DNA of 6,173 nt from Rhodobacteraceae bacterium UBA2776 (GTDB lineage Bacteria > Pseudomonadota > Alphaproteobacteria > Rhodobacterales > Rhodobacteraceae). The first letter of the stretch is position 1, and every line of letters starts with the position of its first letter. Shown piece by piece: positions 1-5,560 of this stretch. The stretch is from assembly GCA_002352425.1 (NCBI GenBank), contig DEIK01000079.1, positions 1-6,173 on the forward strand, in the 5' to 3' direction. Made by a program: the position numbers and the translations under genes. Below the pieces are notes generated by a model. The model was not told the DNA's origin. It worked only from the letters and a program-made list of their open reading frames with translations, and ran no database searches.

Positions 1-2133
1 CAACTCGATTTGGCTGTAATCAAGAGACAGCAAAACCTTACCCTTATCCGCAACAAACGCCTCGCGAATGCGCCGCCCATCCTCTGATCGTACCGGAATA
101 TTCTGCAAATTCGGGTCCGTTGACGCCAAACGGCCCGTGTTGGCCCCCGCAATCACATAAGACGTGTGCACACGGCCCGTTTCAGGGTTGATGTGCTCCT
201 GCAACGCGTCCGTATAAGTCGATTTCAGTTTGCTCAACTGACGCCAGTCCAACACGCGCGACGGCAGGTCATGGCCCTCAGCGGCCAAATCTTCCAGCAC
301 ATCTGCGCCGGTGGCATAAGCACCGGTCTTGCCTTTTTTGCCACCCTCCAACCCCATTTCATCGAACAGGATTTCTCCCAATTGTTTGGGTGACCCCACA
401 TTAAACGGCCGCCCTGCCAGCGCATGAATATCCGCTTCCAGCCCCGCCATTTTCTGCGCGAATGTGTTGGACATCCGGCTCAAAACATCGCGCTCAACCT
501 TGATGCCATACATCTCCATCTGCGCCAAAACCGGCACCAGCGGGCGCTCCATCGTTTCGTAAACGGTGGTCACCTGCGCGACATGCAAACGCGGTTTTAG
601 CACCTGCCACAACCGCAACGTAATATCGGCATCTTCCGCCGCATAGGGCACCGCATCCTCCACCTTGACCTTGTCAAAGGTGATCATGGATTTACCCGAC
701 CCTAACAGCGGTTTGATCGGGATCGGCACATGATCCAGATACCGCTCGGACAGCGCATCCATGCCGTGATTGTGCAGGCCAGCGTGCAGCGCATAGGACA
801 GCAACATGGTGTCATCAATCGGCGCAACATTGATACCGACACGCGCAAAAATCTTGGCGTCATATTTCATGTTCTGGCCGATTTTCAGGATGCTTTCATC
901 CTCCAACATCGGCCGCAACATCGTCAAAACCACATCCAGCGCCATTTGCCCCTCGGCCAAGGCATCAGAGCCAAACAGATCGTCCCCCGCACTTTCCTTA
1001 TGGGTCAGCGGTATGTAACAGGCCTCGCCCGCCTCAACACAAAGCGATATCCCCACCAGATCAACCCGCATGGTGTCCAGCCCCGTGGTCTCGGTATCAA
1101 CAGCGACATAGCCGCGCTCATAAATTCGCGCGATCCACTTGGTCAGGGCGTCAATATCCTTGACCCACTCGTATTTCTCGGCGTCGAACGGCACCGCATC
1201 TGGCGCATCCACTGCCGCCGCAACCTCAGTCACCTCGGGCGGCTCGACACCCATTTTATCCGCCACACGTTTGGTCAGGGTGCGAAATTCCATCTCGGTT
1301 AAAAACGTCATCAGCGCCTCGGGTTCAGGGTCTTTCAACTCCAAACTCTCCAACGTGAAATCCAGATCCATGTCCGGCACCAGCGTCACCAGATCGCGCG
1401 ATATGCGGATTAGATCGGCGTTATCCATCAAGGACTCGCGCCGCTTAGGCTGTTTGATTTCGCCGGCCCGTTCCAGCAACGTATCCAGGTCGCCATATTC
1501 ATTGATCAGCAACGCGGCCGTCTTAATACCGATTCCCGGCGCCCCCGGCACGTTGTCCACACTGTCGCCGGCCAGTGCCTGCACATCCACAACACGCTCC
1601 GGCCCAACGCCGAATTTTTCTTCAACGCCCTCAACCCCGATGCGCTTGTTCTTCATCGCATCCAGCATTTCAACGCCGCCACCAATCAGCTGCATCATGT
1701 CCTTGTCGGAACTGATGATGGTGCAGCGCCCACCAGCGTCGCGCGCCTGATTGGCCAACGTGGCGATGATGTCGTCAGCCTCAAAATTCTCAACCTCGAT
1801 GCAGGCGATGTTAAACGCCCGTGTCGCGTCCCGCGTCAGCGGAAACTGCGGGCGTAAATCTTCGGGCGCAGGGGGGCGGTTGGCCTTGTATTTATCATAC
1901 AAATCATTGCGAAACGTCTTACCGGAGTGATCAAAAATCACCGCAACATGGGTTGGCGCATCCGGCCCCTTGTTGGCCTCGACCTGTTTGAACAGCATGT
2001 TGCAAAAACCGGCAACCGCCCCAATCGGCAAGCCATCGGATTTACGCGTCAACGGCGGCAGTGCATGGTAAGCGCGGAAAATAAATGCCGATCCGTCAAT
2101 CAAATGCAGATGACAACCTTTGCCAAAACTCAT
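1..2133 (-). CDS. polA: DNA polymerase I, N-terminal 711 residues (3' end outside window)
   Basis: Repair and Okazaki-fragment-maturation polymerase acting on the chromosome in the cytoplasm. Translation of the minus strand gives three modules in order. The 5'-3' flap nuclease (about 8-290) has metal ligands at D13, D68, E118/D120/D121, D143/D145 and D190/D193 (GDSVDNVPG). The 3'-5' proofreading domain (about 325-515) keeps all DEDDy residues visible: D346/E348 in DTETTG, D425 in QNMKYD, and Y497/D501 in YAAED, so proofreading looks active. The polymerase domain starts near 520, with TGRLASTDPNLQNIPVR at about 665-682 and motif A (DYSQIEL, D705-L711) exactly at the window edge. Motifs B and C and roughly 200-220 residues are missing because of the window boundary, not by truncation of the gene. 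The ATG at 2133 is supported by AGGAG 7 nt upstream and by the following HLIDGSAFIFRAYHALPP. No internal stop or frameshift was seen. It lies 93 nt downstream of the zinc-finger gene on the same strand. Confidence 0.97.
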   Translation of the reverse strand, partial: MSFGKGCHLHLIDGSAFIFRAYHALPPLTRKSDGLPIGAVAGFCNMLFKQVEANKGPDAPTHVAVIFDHSGKTFRNDLYDKYKANRPPAPEDLRPQFPLTRDATRAFNIACIEVENFEADDIIATLANQARDAGGRCTIISSDKDMMQLIGGGVEMLDAMKNKRIGVEGVEEKFGVGPERVVDVQALAGDSVDNVPGAPGIGIKTAALLINEYGDLDTLLERAGEIKQPKRRESLMDNADLIRISRDLVTLVPDMDLDFTLESLELKDPEPEALMTFLTEMEFRTLTKRVADKMGVEPPEVTEVAAAVDAPDAVPFDAEKYEWVKDIDALTKWIARIYERGYVAVDTETTGLDTMRVDLVGISLCVEAGEACYIPLTHKESAGDDLFGSDALAEGQMALDVVLTMLRPMLEDESILKIGQNMKYDAKIFARVGINVAPIDDTMLLSYALHAGLHNHGMDALSERYLDHVPIPIKPLLGSGKSMITFDKVKVEDAVPYAAEDADITLRLWQVLKPRLHVAQVTTVYETMERPLVPVLAQMEMYGIKVERDVLSRMSNTFAQKMAGLEADIHALAGRPFNVGSPKQLGEILFDEMGLEGGKKGKTGAYATGADVLEDLAAEGHDLPSRVLDWRQLSKLKSTYTDALQEHINPETGRVHTSYVIAGANTGRLASTDPNLQNIPVRSEDGRRIREAFVADKGKVLLSLDYSQIEL

Positions 2134-2160
2134 GGTGTTCTCCTAATACCGCGCGCCGCA

Positions 2161-2175
2161 CGGGGTGTTGCCCCG
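2161..2175. repeat. short perfect inverted repeat in the polA leader
   Basis: CGGGG-TGTTG-CCCCG forms a perfect 5-bp stem with a 5-nt loop, 28 nt upstream of the polA start codon. No T-run follows it on the minus strand, so it is not an intrinsic terminator. It may fold in the polA 5' leader if transcription starts upstream; otherwise it may be chance in GC-rich DNA. Confidence 0.3.
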
Positions 2176-2191
2176 ACGTTCATCGCCACTG

Positions 2192-2211
2192 AAAAGCGCC
2201 CGTAAGGGAGC
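2192..2211 (-). terminator. weak terminator-like hairpin after the zinc-finger gene
   Basis: On the minus strand, GCTCCC-TTAC-GGGCGC followed by TTTT forms a six-pair stem with one T/C mismatch and a 4-nt loop. It starts 15 nt after the zinc-finger stop codon. The position suits partial termination before polA. The short T-run and the mismatch make it weak, so readthrough into polA is quite possible. Confidence 0.35.
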
Positions 2212-2226
2212 GATGAAGTTTTGTCG

Positions 2227-2403
2227 TTACGCCTTTTCGACGTAAGCGCTATTGATGAATTTTGTGTCACAATAAGGGCACTCAACCCAGCCATGCTCAT
2301 TCGGAATTTGCAACCAAACACGCGGATGCCCATTGGCACCACCACCGTCACACGACACTTTGAATTTTTCAACAATAACGGTTTTCGGGGCCTCGGTGGT
2401 CAT
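2227..2403 (-). CDS. small zinc-finger (CHCC) protein, NDUFS6-like, 58 aa
   Basis: A compact protein with C18, H26, C42 and C45, the last three in GHPRVWLQIP and WVECPYCDTKFI. This C-x7-H-x15-C-x2-C layout matches the CHCC zinc-finger family, whose mitochondrial member is the complex I assembly subunit NDUFS6 (13 kDa subunit). In alphaproteobacteria the domain occurs as a short free-standing protein. A role in respiratory complex I, or simply zinc binding, is inferred from the family; nothing nearby encodes Nuo subunits. I chose the ATG at 2403 (MTTEAPKTVIVEK) because GGAG lies 5 nt upstream; the ATG at 2418 would add only MNGAS and lacks a ribosome site as good. It lies 63 nt after the HIT gene on the same strand and may be partly co-transcribed with it. 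Confidence 0.9.
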   Translation of the reverse strand: MTTEAPKTVIVEKFKVSCDGGGANGHPRVWLQIPNEHGWVECPYCDTKFINSAYVEKA

Positions 2404-2419
2404 GCTCGCTCCATTCATC

Positions 2420-2431
2420 AGGGTTCACCCT
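2420..2431. repeat. palindrome AGGGT-TC-ACCCT at the predicted start of zinc-finger transcription
   Basis: Perfect 5-bp arms with a 2-nt centre, located just downstream of the candidate -10 box and 17 nt before the start codon. The 2-nt centre is too tight for a full RNA hairpin, so if it matters it would be a DNA-binding site for a dimeric regulator. It may also be chance. Confidence 0.25.
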
Positions 2432-2432
2432 T

Positions 2433-2460
2433 ATGATAACGATCCACAGCGCGCAAACAA
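2433..2460 (-). promoter_or_regulatory. candidate sigma-70-type promoter for the zinc-finger gene
   Basis: On the minus strand, TTGTTT (2460-2455) and TATCAT (2438-2433) are separated by 16 bp. This sits inside the 63-nt gap between the HIT stop and the zinc-finger start. The predicted transcription start, near 2426, gives a leader of about 23 nt. The match is partial in both boxes and no expression evidence is available, so the gene might instead depend only on readthrough. Confidence 0.35.
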
Positions 2461-2466
2461 GATCAA

Positions 2467-2847
2467 TCAGACCTGTTTCAACATCCGCCCCAATGGCCGC
2501 CCGCCCAGAATGTGGACATGCAAATGCGGCACCTCCTGAACAGCATGCGCCCCTGAATTGGCGATCAGACGATACCCACTCCCACCGGCCCCAGGCTCAA
2601 CTCCCAAGGCCTTGCAAACCGCCCCGATTGCGCGGGTAAAATCAACGACTTCAGCATCTGTCGCCGCGGTCGCAAAGTGGTCGTAACAAACATACGGGCC
2701 CTTCGGAATCACCAACACATGATGCGGCGCTTGCTCGCTGATATCATTGAAAGCCAACGAATGTTCCGTTTCCAGCACTTGCGAACACGGGATTTCCCCG
2801 CGCAAGATTTTGGCAAAAATATTCTGGTCATCATAGGTGTAGCTCAT
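2467..2847 (-). CDS. hinT: HIT-family (HINT-type) nucleotide-binding hydrolase, 126 aa
   Basis: Histidine-triad proteins of the HINT branch hydrolyse purine nucleoside phosphoramidates and related AMP conjugates in the cytoplasm. The sequence shows the branch's N-terminal block (NIFAKILRGEIP, 9-20), the central APHHVLVIPKGP (40-51), N97-S-G ahead of the active site, and the triad H108-x-H110-x-H112 in HLHVHILGGRPLG, H110 being the expected nucleophile. Length is normal for HINT. The ATG at 2847 follows directly on the glycosyltransferase: TAAGGAATAACCATG contains that gene's stop, the ribosome site AAGGA and this start, with only 9 nt between genes. Co-transcription and probably translational coupling follow. 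A functional link with glycosyl transfer is not implied by the family. The symbol is by family resemblance to E. coli HinT. Confidence 0.94.
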   Translation of the reverse strand: MSYTYDDQNIFAKILRGEIPCSQVLETEHSLAFNDISEQAPHHVLVIPKGPYVCYDHFATAATDAEVVDFTRAIGAVCKALGVEPGAGGSGYRLIANSGAHAVQEVPHLHVHILGGRPLGRMLKQV

Positions 2848-2856
2848 GGTTATTCC

Positions 2857-4434
2857 TTAATCAGTAAACAAATGGTCAGCTGTCGCAATTTCGCGGGCAA
2901 TATCAATCGGCACCTCAAGGAATTCTGCCAAAACCTCGGCGTTTTCCTCGGCCGACACACGTTGGCGCATCCGGTAATGATTTTCAAGATCCGCATCCCT
3001 GATCCGGTCACTTTCGAACACCACATCATAACGGATTGTCGGCAGCAGGTTGTCGATGGTCTCAAGCGGTGTGCGCTCACCTGCCAATCCAACCCGTTTG
3101 GCATGGCCAATCAGATATTCATCGCTGAACTCACACTCGATCTCCAGCATTTTTGTTTTCGAGCGATCCGCATAGAAATCCTGCAACAAATCCACGTTGT
3201 TGGGGTCGAAACACACCAGCAATTTGTTCGTATCATAGTAATCAAACAGCATCCGCATCAAAGCGCGGCGATGGCGGGTACGCTTGCCCAGCGTCGACTG
3301 AATACCGCCCAGATCAGGCAACGCACAGCCCTCCTCATCGAACATATATTCGACCACATCAATGTCCGACACCTGGCGAATTTTCTCGACCAATCGTTTG
3401 GCCACATGCCATTTTTTGCAAACCACGATCAGCAACTGGCGCTCACGGCCCAAGGTGCTTTCGGTTTCCCAAAACCGCTGCGCGAACCGTCGACCAATGC
3501 GGCCCCGTCCGGTTAGAAAATCAAACAGGCTGCGCCCCTCATCCGAAATCTGGAAATCCGTGTCCTCACTGGCATAAAGCCGCCCTAATTTGCGCTTCAA
3601 ATCACGGGCTTCAGGGCTAATTTTGCGCGCAAACAGGTAGTTCTGGCTCAGCAGCAAATCATAGTGGTCATTGTAAAACGTCGTCGGCATGCCGTAATCC
3701 GAGAAAATCAAAAACGTCAGCGTACGCACATCAATTTCGTTTTCGGGCACCAGATGGCGCACCAATGTCTGGAAAAATGTCTCATCCGGAATCCATGTGG
3801 TACGAAAGAACCGCATCACATCCTTGCGTTCGCGGGTGAAATTCAAAATCCACTCGATCGTGCGGCGTCGCAGGCACCACCACTGACTGCCGATCATGAT
3901 CTGTAAATCGTCCGGAATATCCCGTGTTAGCCCCAGCTTTTTCTGAACATTGAACGTGCCATAAAACCGCTTGGTCTGGGTGCGTTCGTTAAAGAAATGC
4001 CGATAAATCAGCCGCTCTTCTTTCCAGCCGGTTTTGATCCAGTCGCTTTCGAAATAGTCATGACTTTCAATGTAATCGACGTCAGCATCATCCAGAAACT
4101 GATGCACATAGCTGGCCGATTTGATCGGCATGCAGTCGCCCGACAACATGTAAAAATGCGTGGCCCGCGGGAAGGCATCCACAGCCGCCTCGACCGCGTT
4201 CAACGTCGCCTGTACCAGTGACCAGGCCCCCCAGCCACATTTCAACCGCTTCTTGGCAAAGGCCACGTTCGGGTTGTCCTTGAGCGCTTCTTGAATTTGC
4301 TTGAAATGCGCGGGTTTAGCGCGGGCATCAAAATGAATGGCCATGCAATCCCCAGCCGCCGTCAGCCGTTCGGCTTGCCGTATAATGGCCTCCGGGTCCT
4401 TGTGACAAAGCAGAATAAAGGCGATTTTTGCCAT
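2857..4434 (-). CDS. GT14-like (core-2/I-branching type) glycosyltransferase with uncharacterised C-terminal domain, 525 aa
   Basis: The N-terminal part (about 1-265) resembles the Branch domain of GT14, metal-independent inverting GT-A enzymes that add beta-1,6-GlcNAc or xylose from UDP-sugars. Visible landmarks are MAKIAFILLCHKDP (1-14), YMLSGDCMPI (95-104), GSQWWCL (182-188) and WIPDETFFQTL (214-224), where E218 sits at the position of the family's catalytic glutamate. Residues about 290-525 form a second region that alternates predicted strands and helices (RQLLIVVCKKWHVAKRL at 332-348, KLLVCFDPNNVD at 404-415). I recall a roseobacter family named as a DUF (DUF5927/5928) fused here but cannot verify it. 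No signal peptide or membrane helix is seen, so it is probably cytoplasmic. I chose the ATG at 4434; an in-frame TTG at 4485 would prepend 17 residues unlike the family start. No strong ribosome site precedes 4434 (GGGGC about 12-16 nt upstream). Acceptor and donor are unknown. It is divergent from the sulfotransferase gene and tightly coupled to the HIT gene. Confidence 0.88.
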   Translation of the reverse strand: MAKIAFILLCHKDPEAIIRQAERLTAAGDCMAIHFDARAKPAHFKQIQEALKDNPNVAFAKKRLKCGWGAWSLVQATLNAVEAAVDAFPRATHFYMLSGDCMPIKSASYVHQFLDDADVDYIESHDYFESDWIKTGWKEERLIYRHFFNERTQTKRFYGTFNVQKKLGLTRDIPDDLQIMIGSQWWCLRRRTIEWILNFTRERKDVMRFFRTTWIPDETFFQTLVRHLVPENEIDVRTLTFLIFSDYGMPTTFYNDHYDLLLSQNYLFARKISPEARDLKRKLGRLYASEDTDFQISDEGRSLFDFLTGRGRIGRRFAQRFWETESTLGRERQLLIVVCKKWHVAKRLVEKIRQVSDIDVVEYMFDEEGCALPDLGGIQSTLGKRTRHRRALMRMLFDYYDTNKLLVCFDPNNVDLLQDFYADRSKTKMLEIECEFSDEYLIGHAKRVGLAGERTPLETIDNLLPTIRYDVVFESDRIRDADLENHYRMRQRVSAEENAEVLAEFLEVPIDIAREIATADHLFTD

Positions 4435-4522
4435 TTTTGGAAACTGAGCCCCGAAAAACTGATGATTGTTCACTAAATAGCGCAAATGGACATTGAATAT
4501 ACAGCATTTATTTGCTTTTTTA

Positions 4523-4542
4523 GACCTAATTGTCCTTAGGTC
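4523..4542. promoter_or_regulatory. operator-like perfect inverted repeat GACCTAA-N6-TTAGGTC
   Basis: Two perfect 7-bp arms (4523-4529 and 4536-4542) with a 6-bp spacer, 41 nt before the sulfotransferase start and 88 nt before the glycosyltransferase start. The right arm overlaps the candidate -35 box of the sulfotransferase. The symmetry and the arm centre-to-centre distance of 13 bp suit a dimeric helix-turn-helix regulator binding DNA. It is not a good terminator: no T-run directly follows it on either strand. The regulator itself is not in the window. Confidence 0.45.
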
Positions 4543-4545
4543 ACT

Positions 4546-4572
4546 CTTTTCGACCGGACTTATAGTGAAAAG
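4546..4572. repeat. inverted repeat CTTTTC-N15-GAAAAG before the sulfotransferase start
   Basis: Perfect 6-bp arms at 4546-4551 and 4567-4572 flank the candidate -10 box TATAGT and end 11 nt before the ATG. The low-complexity arms make chance likely. If real it could be a second binding site, or an RNA fold if transcription starts upstream. Confidence 0.25.
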
Positions 4573-4583
4573 CGAGTAGAAAA

Positions 4584-5408
4584 ATGGGATTTCCCGGTGT
4601 TTGGATGACGGAAAGCGAAAGTCTCGTTTACCGCGTGGTCCCGAAATGTGCCTGTTCGACCATTGGCCAGATTATGTATTATTCCGACCATGGTGAGTTT
4701 TTTGACGGCGACATCCATGATGCAAAAGGCAAAATGCACAAATGGGGGATCGAGGCGAGCCAACCTGTGATCGAGCAAAACATCGCCAATCACGCTTCGC
4801 CGGCCTTCACCTGTGTGCGCAATCCTTATGGGCGCATCCTCAGCTCGTTCTTTGACAAAATCTGTGGCATCCAACGCAACGGCCAACGCTATCGCGGGAA
4901 ACTGGTGCCATTATTGATCCAAAAATACGGGATCGAAGTCGGCGACCCCGAAACCGGCTTTGAATTTGACCAAATCAAATCCTTTCGCCGTTTTTTGCTG
5001 TTCGCGCGCGACACCATCCGCTGGCGCCGCCCGATGGACCCTGACATCCATTGGTCCGCCATGTCCGGCCATATCTCGACCTTCATCATGAACGGCGGTA
5101 AATACGACTATATTTTCCCGACCGAAACCTTCAATGACGGCATGCAAACGGTTCTGGACGGTGTGAAAACCAAACACAAAGTCAAACTGGACAAAATCCC
5201 GCGCTTTAACGAATCCGAAGGCCACGGCCCCAAACGGCTGCACCCGATTGCTGACTATTTTGACGATATGTCGATGCATCTGATCTATGAAATCTACAAA
5301 CGCGATTTCAACATGTTCAAATATGACGTCGATGATCCGAACAACAAAATGCCGATCGGTGAAATTGATCTGGATGAAATTCACGCCAAACTCGGGCCAA
5401 AAGGCTAA
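4584..5408 (+). CDS. PAPS-dependent sulfotransferase, family 2 type, 274 aa
   Basis: Transfers sulfate from 3'-phosphoadenosine-5'-phosphosulfate (PAPS), typically to a carbohydrate hydroxyl in this family (HNK-1, chondroitin and heparan 2-O enzymes in animals). The 5'-phosphosulfate loop is PKCACSTI (20-27, with K21), the 3'-phosphate site is CVRNPYGRILSSFFDK (77-92, with R79 and S87/S88), and the C-terminal IYEIYKRDFNMFKY (234-247) is typical of bacterial members. HWSAMSGH (156-163) and KYDYIFPTETF (173-183) fit the substrate-side region. No signal peptide or transmembrane anchor is present, so unlike the Golgi enzymes it should act in the cytoplasm. The ATG at 4584 precedes GFPGVWMTE; an internal ATG at 4605 would still keep the PAPS loop, and neither has a strong ribosome site. 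It is divergent from the GT14-like gene, suggesting that the product may sulfate the same glycan. The acceptor is unknown. Confidence 0.92.
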   Translation: MGFPGVWMTESESLVYRVVPKCACSTIGQIMYYSDHGEFFDGDIHDAKGKMHKWGIEASQPVIEQNIANHASPAFTCVRNPYGRILSSFFDKICGIQRNGQRYRGKLVPLLIQKYGIEVGDPETGFEFDQIKSFRRFLLFARDTIRWRRPMDPDIHWSAMSGHISTFIMNGGKYDYIFPTETFNDGMQTVLDGVKTKHKVKLDKIPRFNESEGHGPKRLHPIADYFDDMSMHLIYEIYKRDFNMFKYDVDDPNNKMPIGEIDLDEIHAKLGPKG

Positions 5409-5427
5409 GAAGAACTTTTAGGCCTCC

Positions 5428-5466
5428 GGCGGGGATACTTGGGCAAAAAAGAAACCCAACCCCGCC
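5428..5466. terminator. large bulged hairpin with GCCTCCGGCGGGG motif downstream of the sulfotransferase
   Basis: GGCGGGG (5428-5434) pairs with CCCCGCC (5460-5466) and TTGGG (5439-5443) pairs with CCCAA (5455-5459). This gives 12 perfect pairs with a 4-nt one-sided bulge (ATAC) and an A-rich 11-nt loop. It begins 20 nt after the sulfotransferase stop. No T-run follows on the plus strand, so it is either a rho-assisted or 3'-stabilising structure rather than a textbook terminator. The left arm belongs to the GCCTCCGGCGGGG motif (5422-5434), which I recall as frequent after genes in Rhodobacteraceae. Confidence 0.5.
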
Positions 5467-5488
5467 AAACCAGCCCGCCAAAGTAAGA

Positions 5489-5507
5489 ACAATTTGATTT
5501 AAATTGT
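5489..5507. terminator. AT-rich perfect hairpin ACAATTT-GATTT-AAATTGT
   Basis: Perfect 7-bp arms with a 5-nt loop lie midway between the convergent genes. On the plus strand they are followed by the pyrimidine-rich CGTTTCCTCTTTTCC; on the minus strand by TCTTACTTT. A terminator usable in both directions is plausible, but the stem is weak because only one pair in each arm is G-C. Confidence 0.4.
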
Positions 5508-5517
5508 CGTTTCCTCT

Positions 5518-5560
5518 TTTCCTAAATATCCGCGCCGCAGGCATCTTATCTCTTAGGAAA
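5518..5560. repeat. 8-bp inverted repeat TTTCCTAA-N27-TTAGGAAA spanning the kinase stop
   Basis: Arms at 5518-5525 and 5553-5560 are exact reverse complements. The right arm contains the TAA stop of the kinase (5553-5555 on the plus strand reads TTA). The 27-nt spacer contains a small GC-rich segment. It may contribute to 3'-end structure of the kinase transcript; chance is possible at this length and spacing. Confidence 0.3.

Larger units (their letters stand above)
4435..4583. promoter_or_regulatory. AT-rich divergent promoter region between glycosyltransferase and sulfotransferase
   Basis: This is the only place promoters for both divergent genes can lie. It is clearly more AT-rich than the flanking genes (for example the T-rich run at 4507-4521). 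For the plus strand, TTAGGT (4536-4541) and TATAGT (4561-4566) are 19 bp apart, giving a very short leader before the ATG at 4584. For the minus strand, TATATT (4501-4496) is a plausible -10 but I find no good -35 for it. Only weak ribosome sites precede either start, so both genes may be poorly or conditionally translated. A perfect inverted repeat lies inside the region. Confidence 0.55.
5409..5552. other. convergent intergenic gap with several inverted repeats
   Basis: The sulfotransferase and the adenosine kinase converge on this 144-nt stretch. I see no open frame with coding character. It contains a large GC-rich hairpin (5428-5466), an AT-rich perfect hairpin (5489-5507), and an 8-bp inverted repeat whose right arm overlaps the kinase stop codon. 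Together these are reasonable candidates for bidirectional transcription termination. Confidence 0.6.

Noticed and set aside
1..20. polA looks truncated after motif A
   Set aside because: The frame is open right up to the first base, so the loss is the window edge and not a pseudogene.
730..1302. 190-codon plus-strand open frame inside polA
   Set aside because: It lies wholly opposite the proofreading domain of polA, which has intact catalytic motifs; no start context or domain is visible.
1139..1750. 203-codon Ser-rich plus-strand open frame inside polA
   Set aside because: The serine-rich composition is what the reverse strand of polA codons yields; it overlaps the nuclease domain motifs.
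2161..2175. CGGGG-TGTTG-CCCCG as a terminator between the zinc-finger gene and polA
   Set aside because: No T-run follows it on the minus strand; it is recorded only as a short inverted repeat.
2677..3516. 279-codon plus-strand open frame antisense to the HIT and glycosyltransferase genes
   Set aside because: It overlaps two genes with clear family motifs on the other strand, and its translation shows no recognisable domain. Long antisense frames are common in GC-rich codon use.
4911..5384. 157-codon minus-strand open frame opposite the sulfotransferase
   Set aside because: It is opposite a gene with intact PAPS-binding motifs and has repetitive Phe/Val/Asp composition typical of an antisense shadow.
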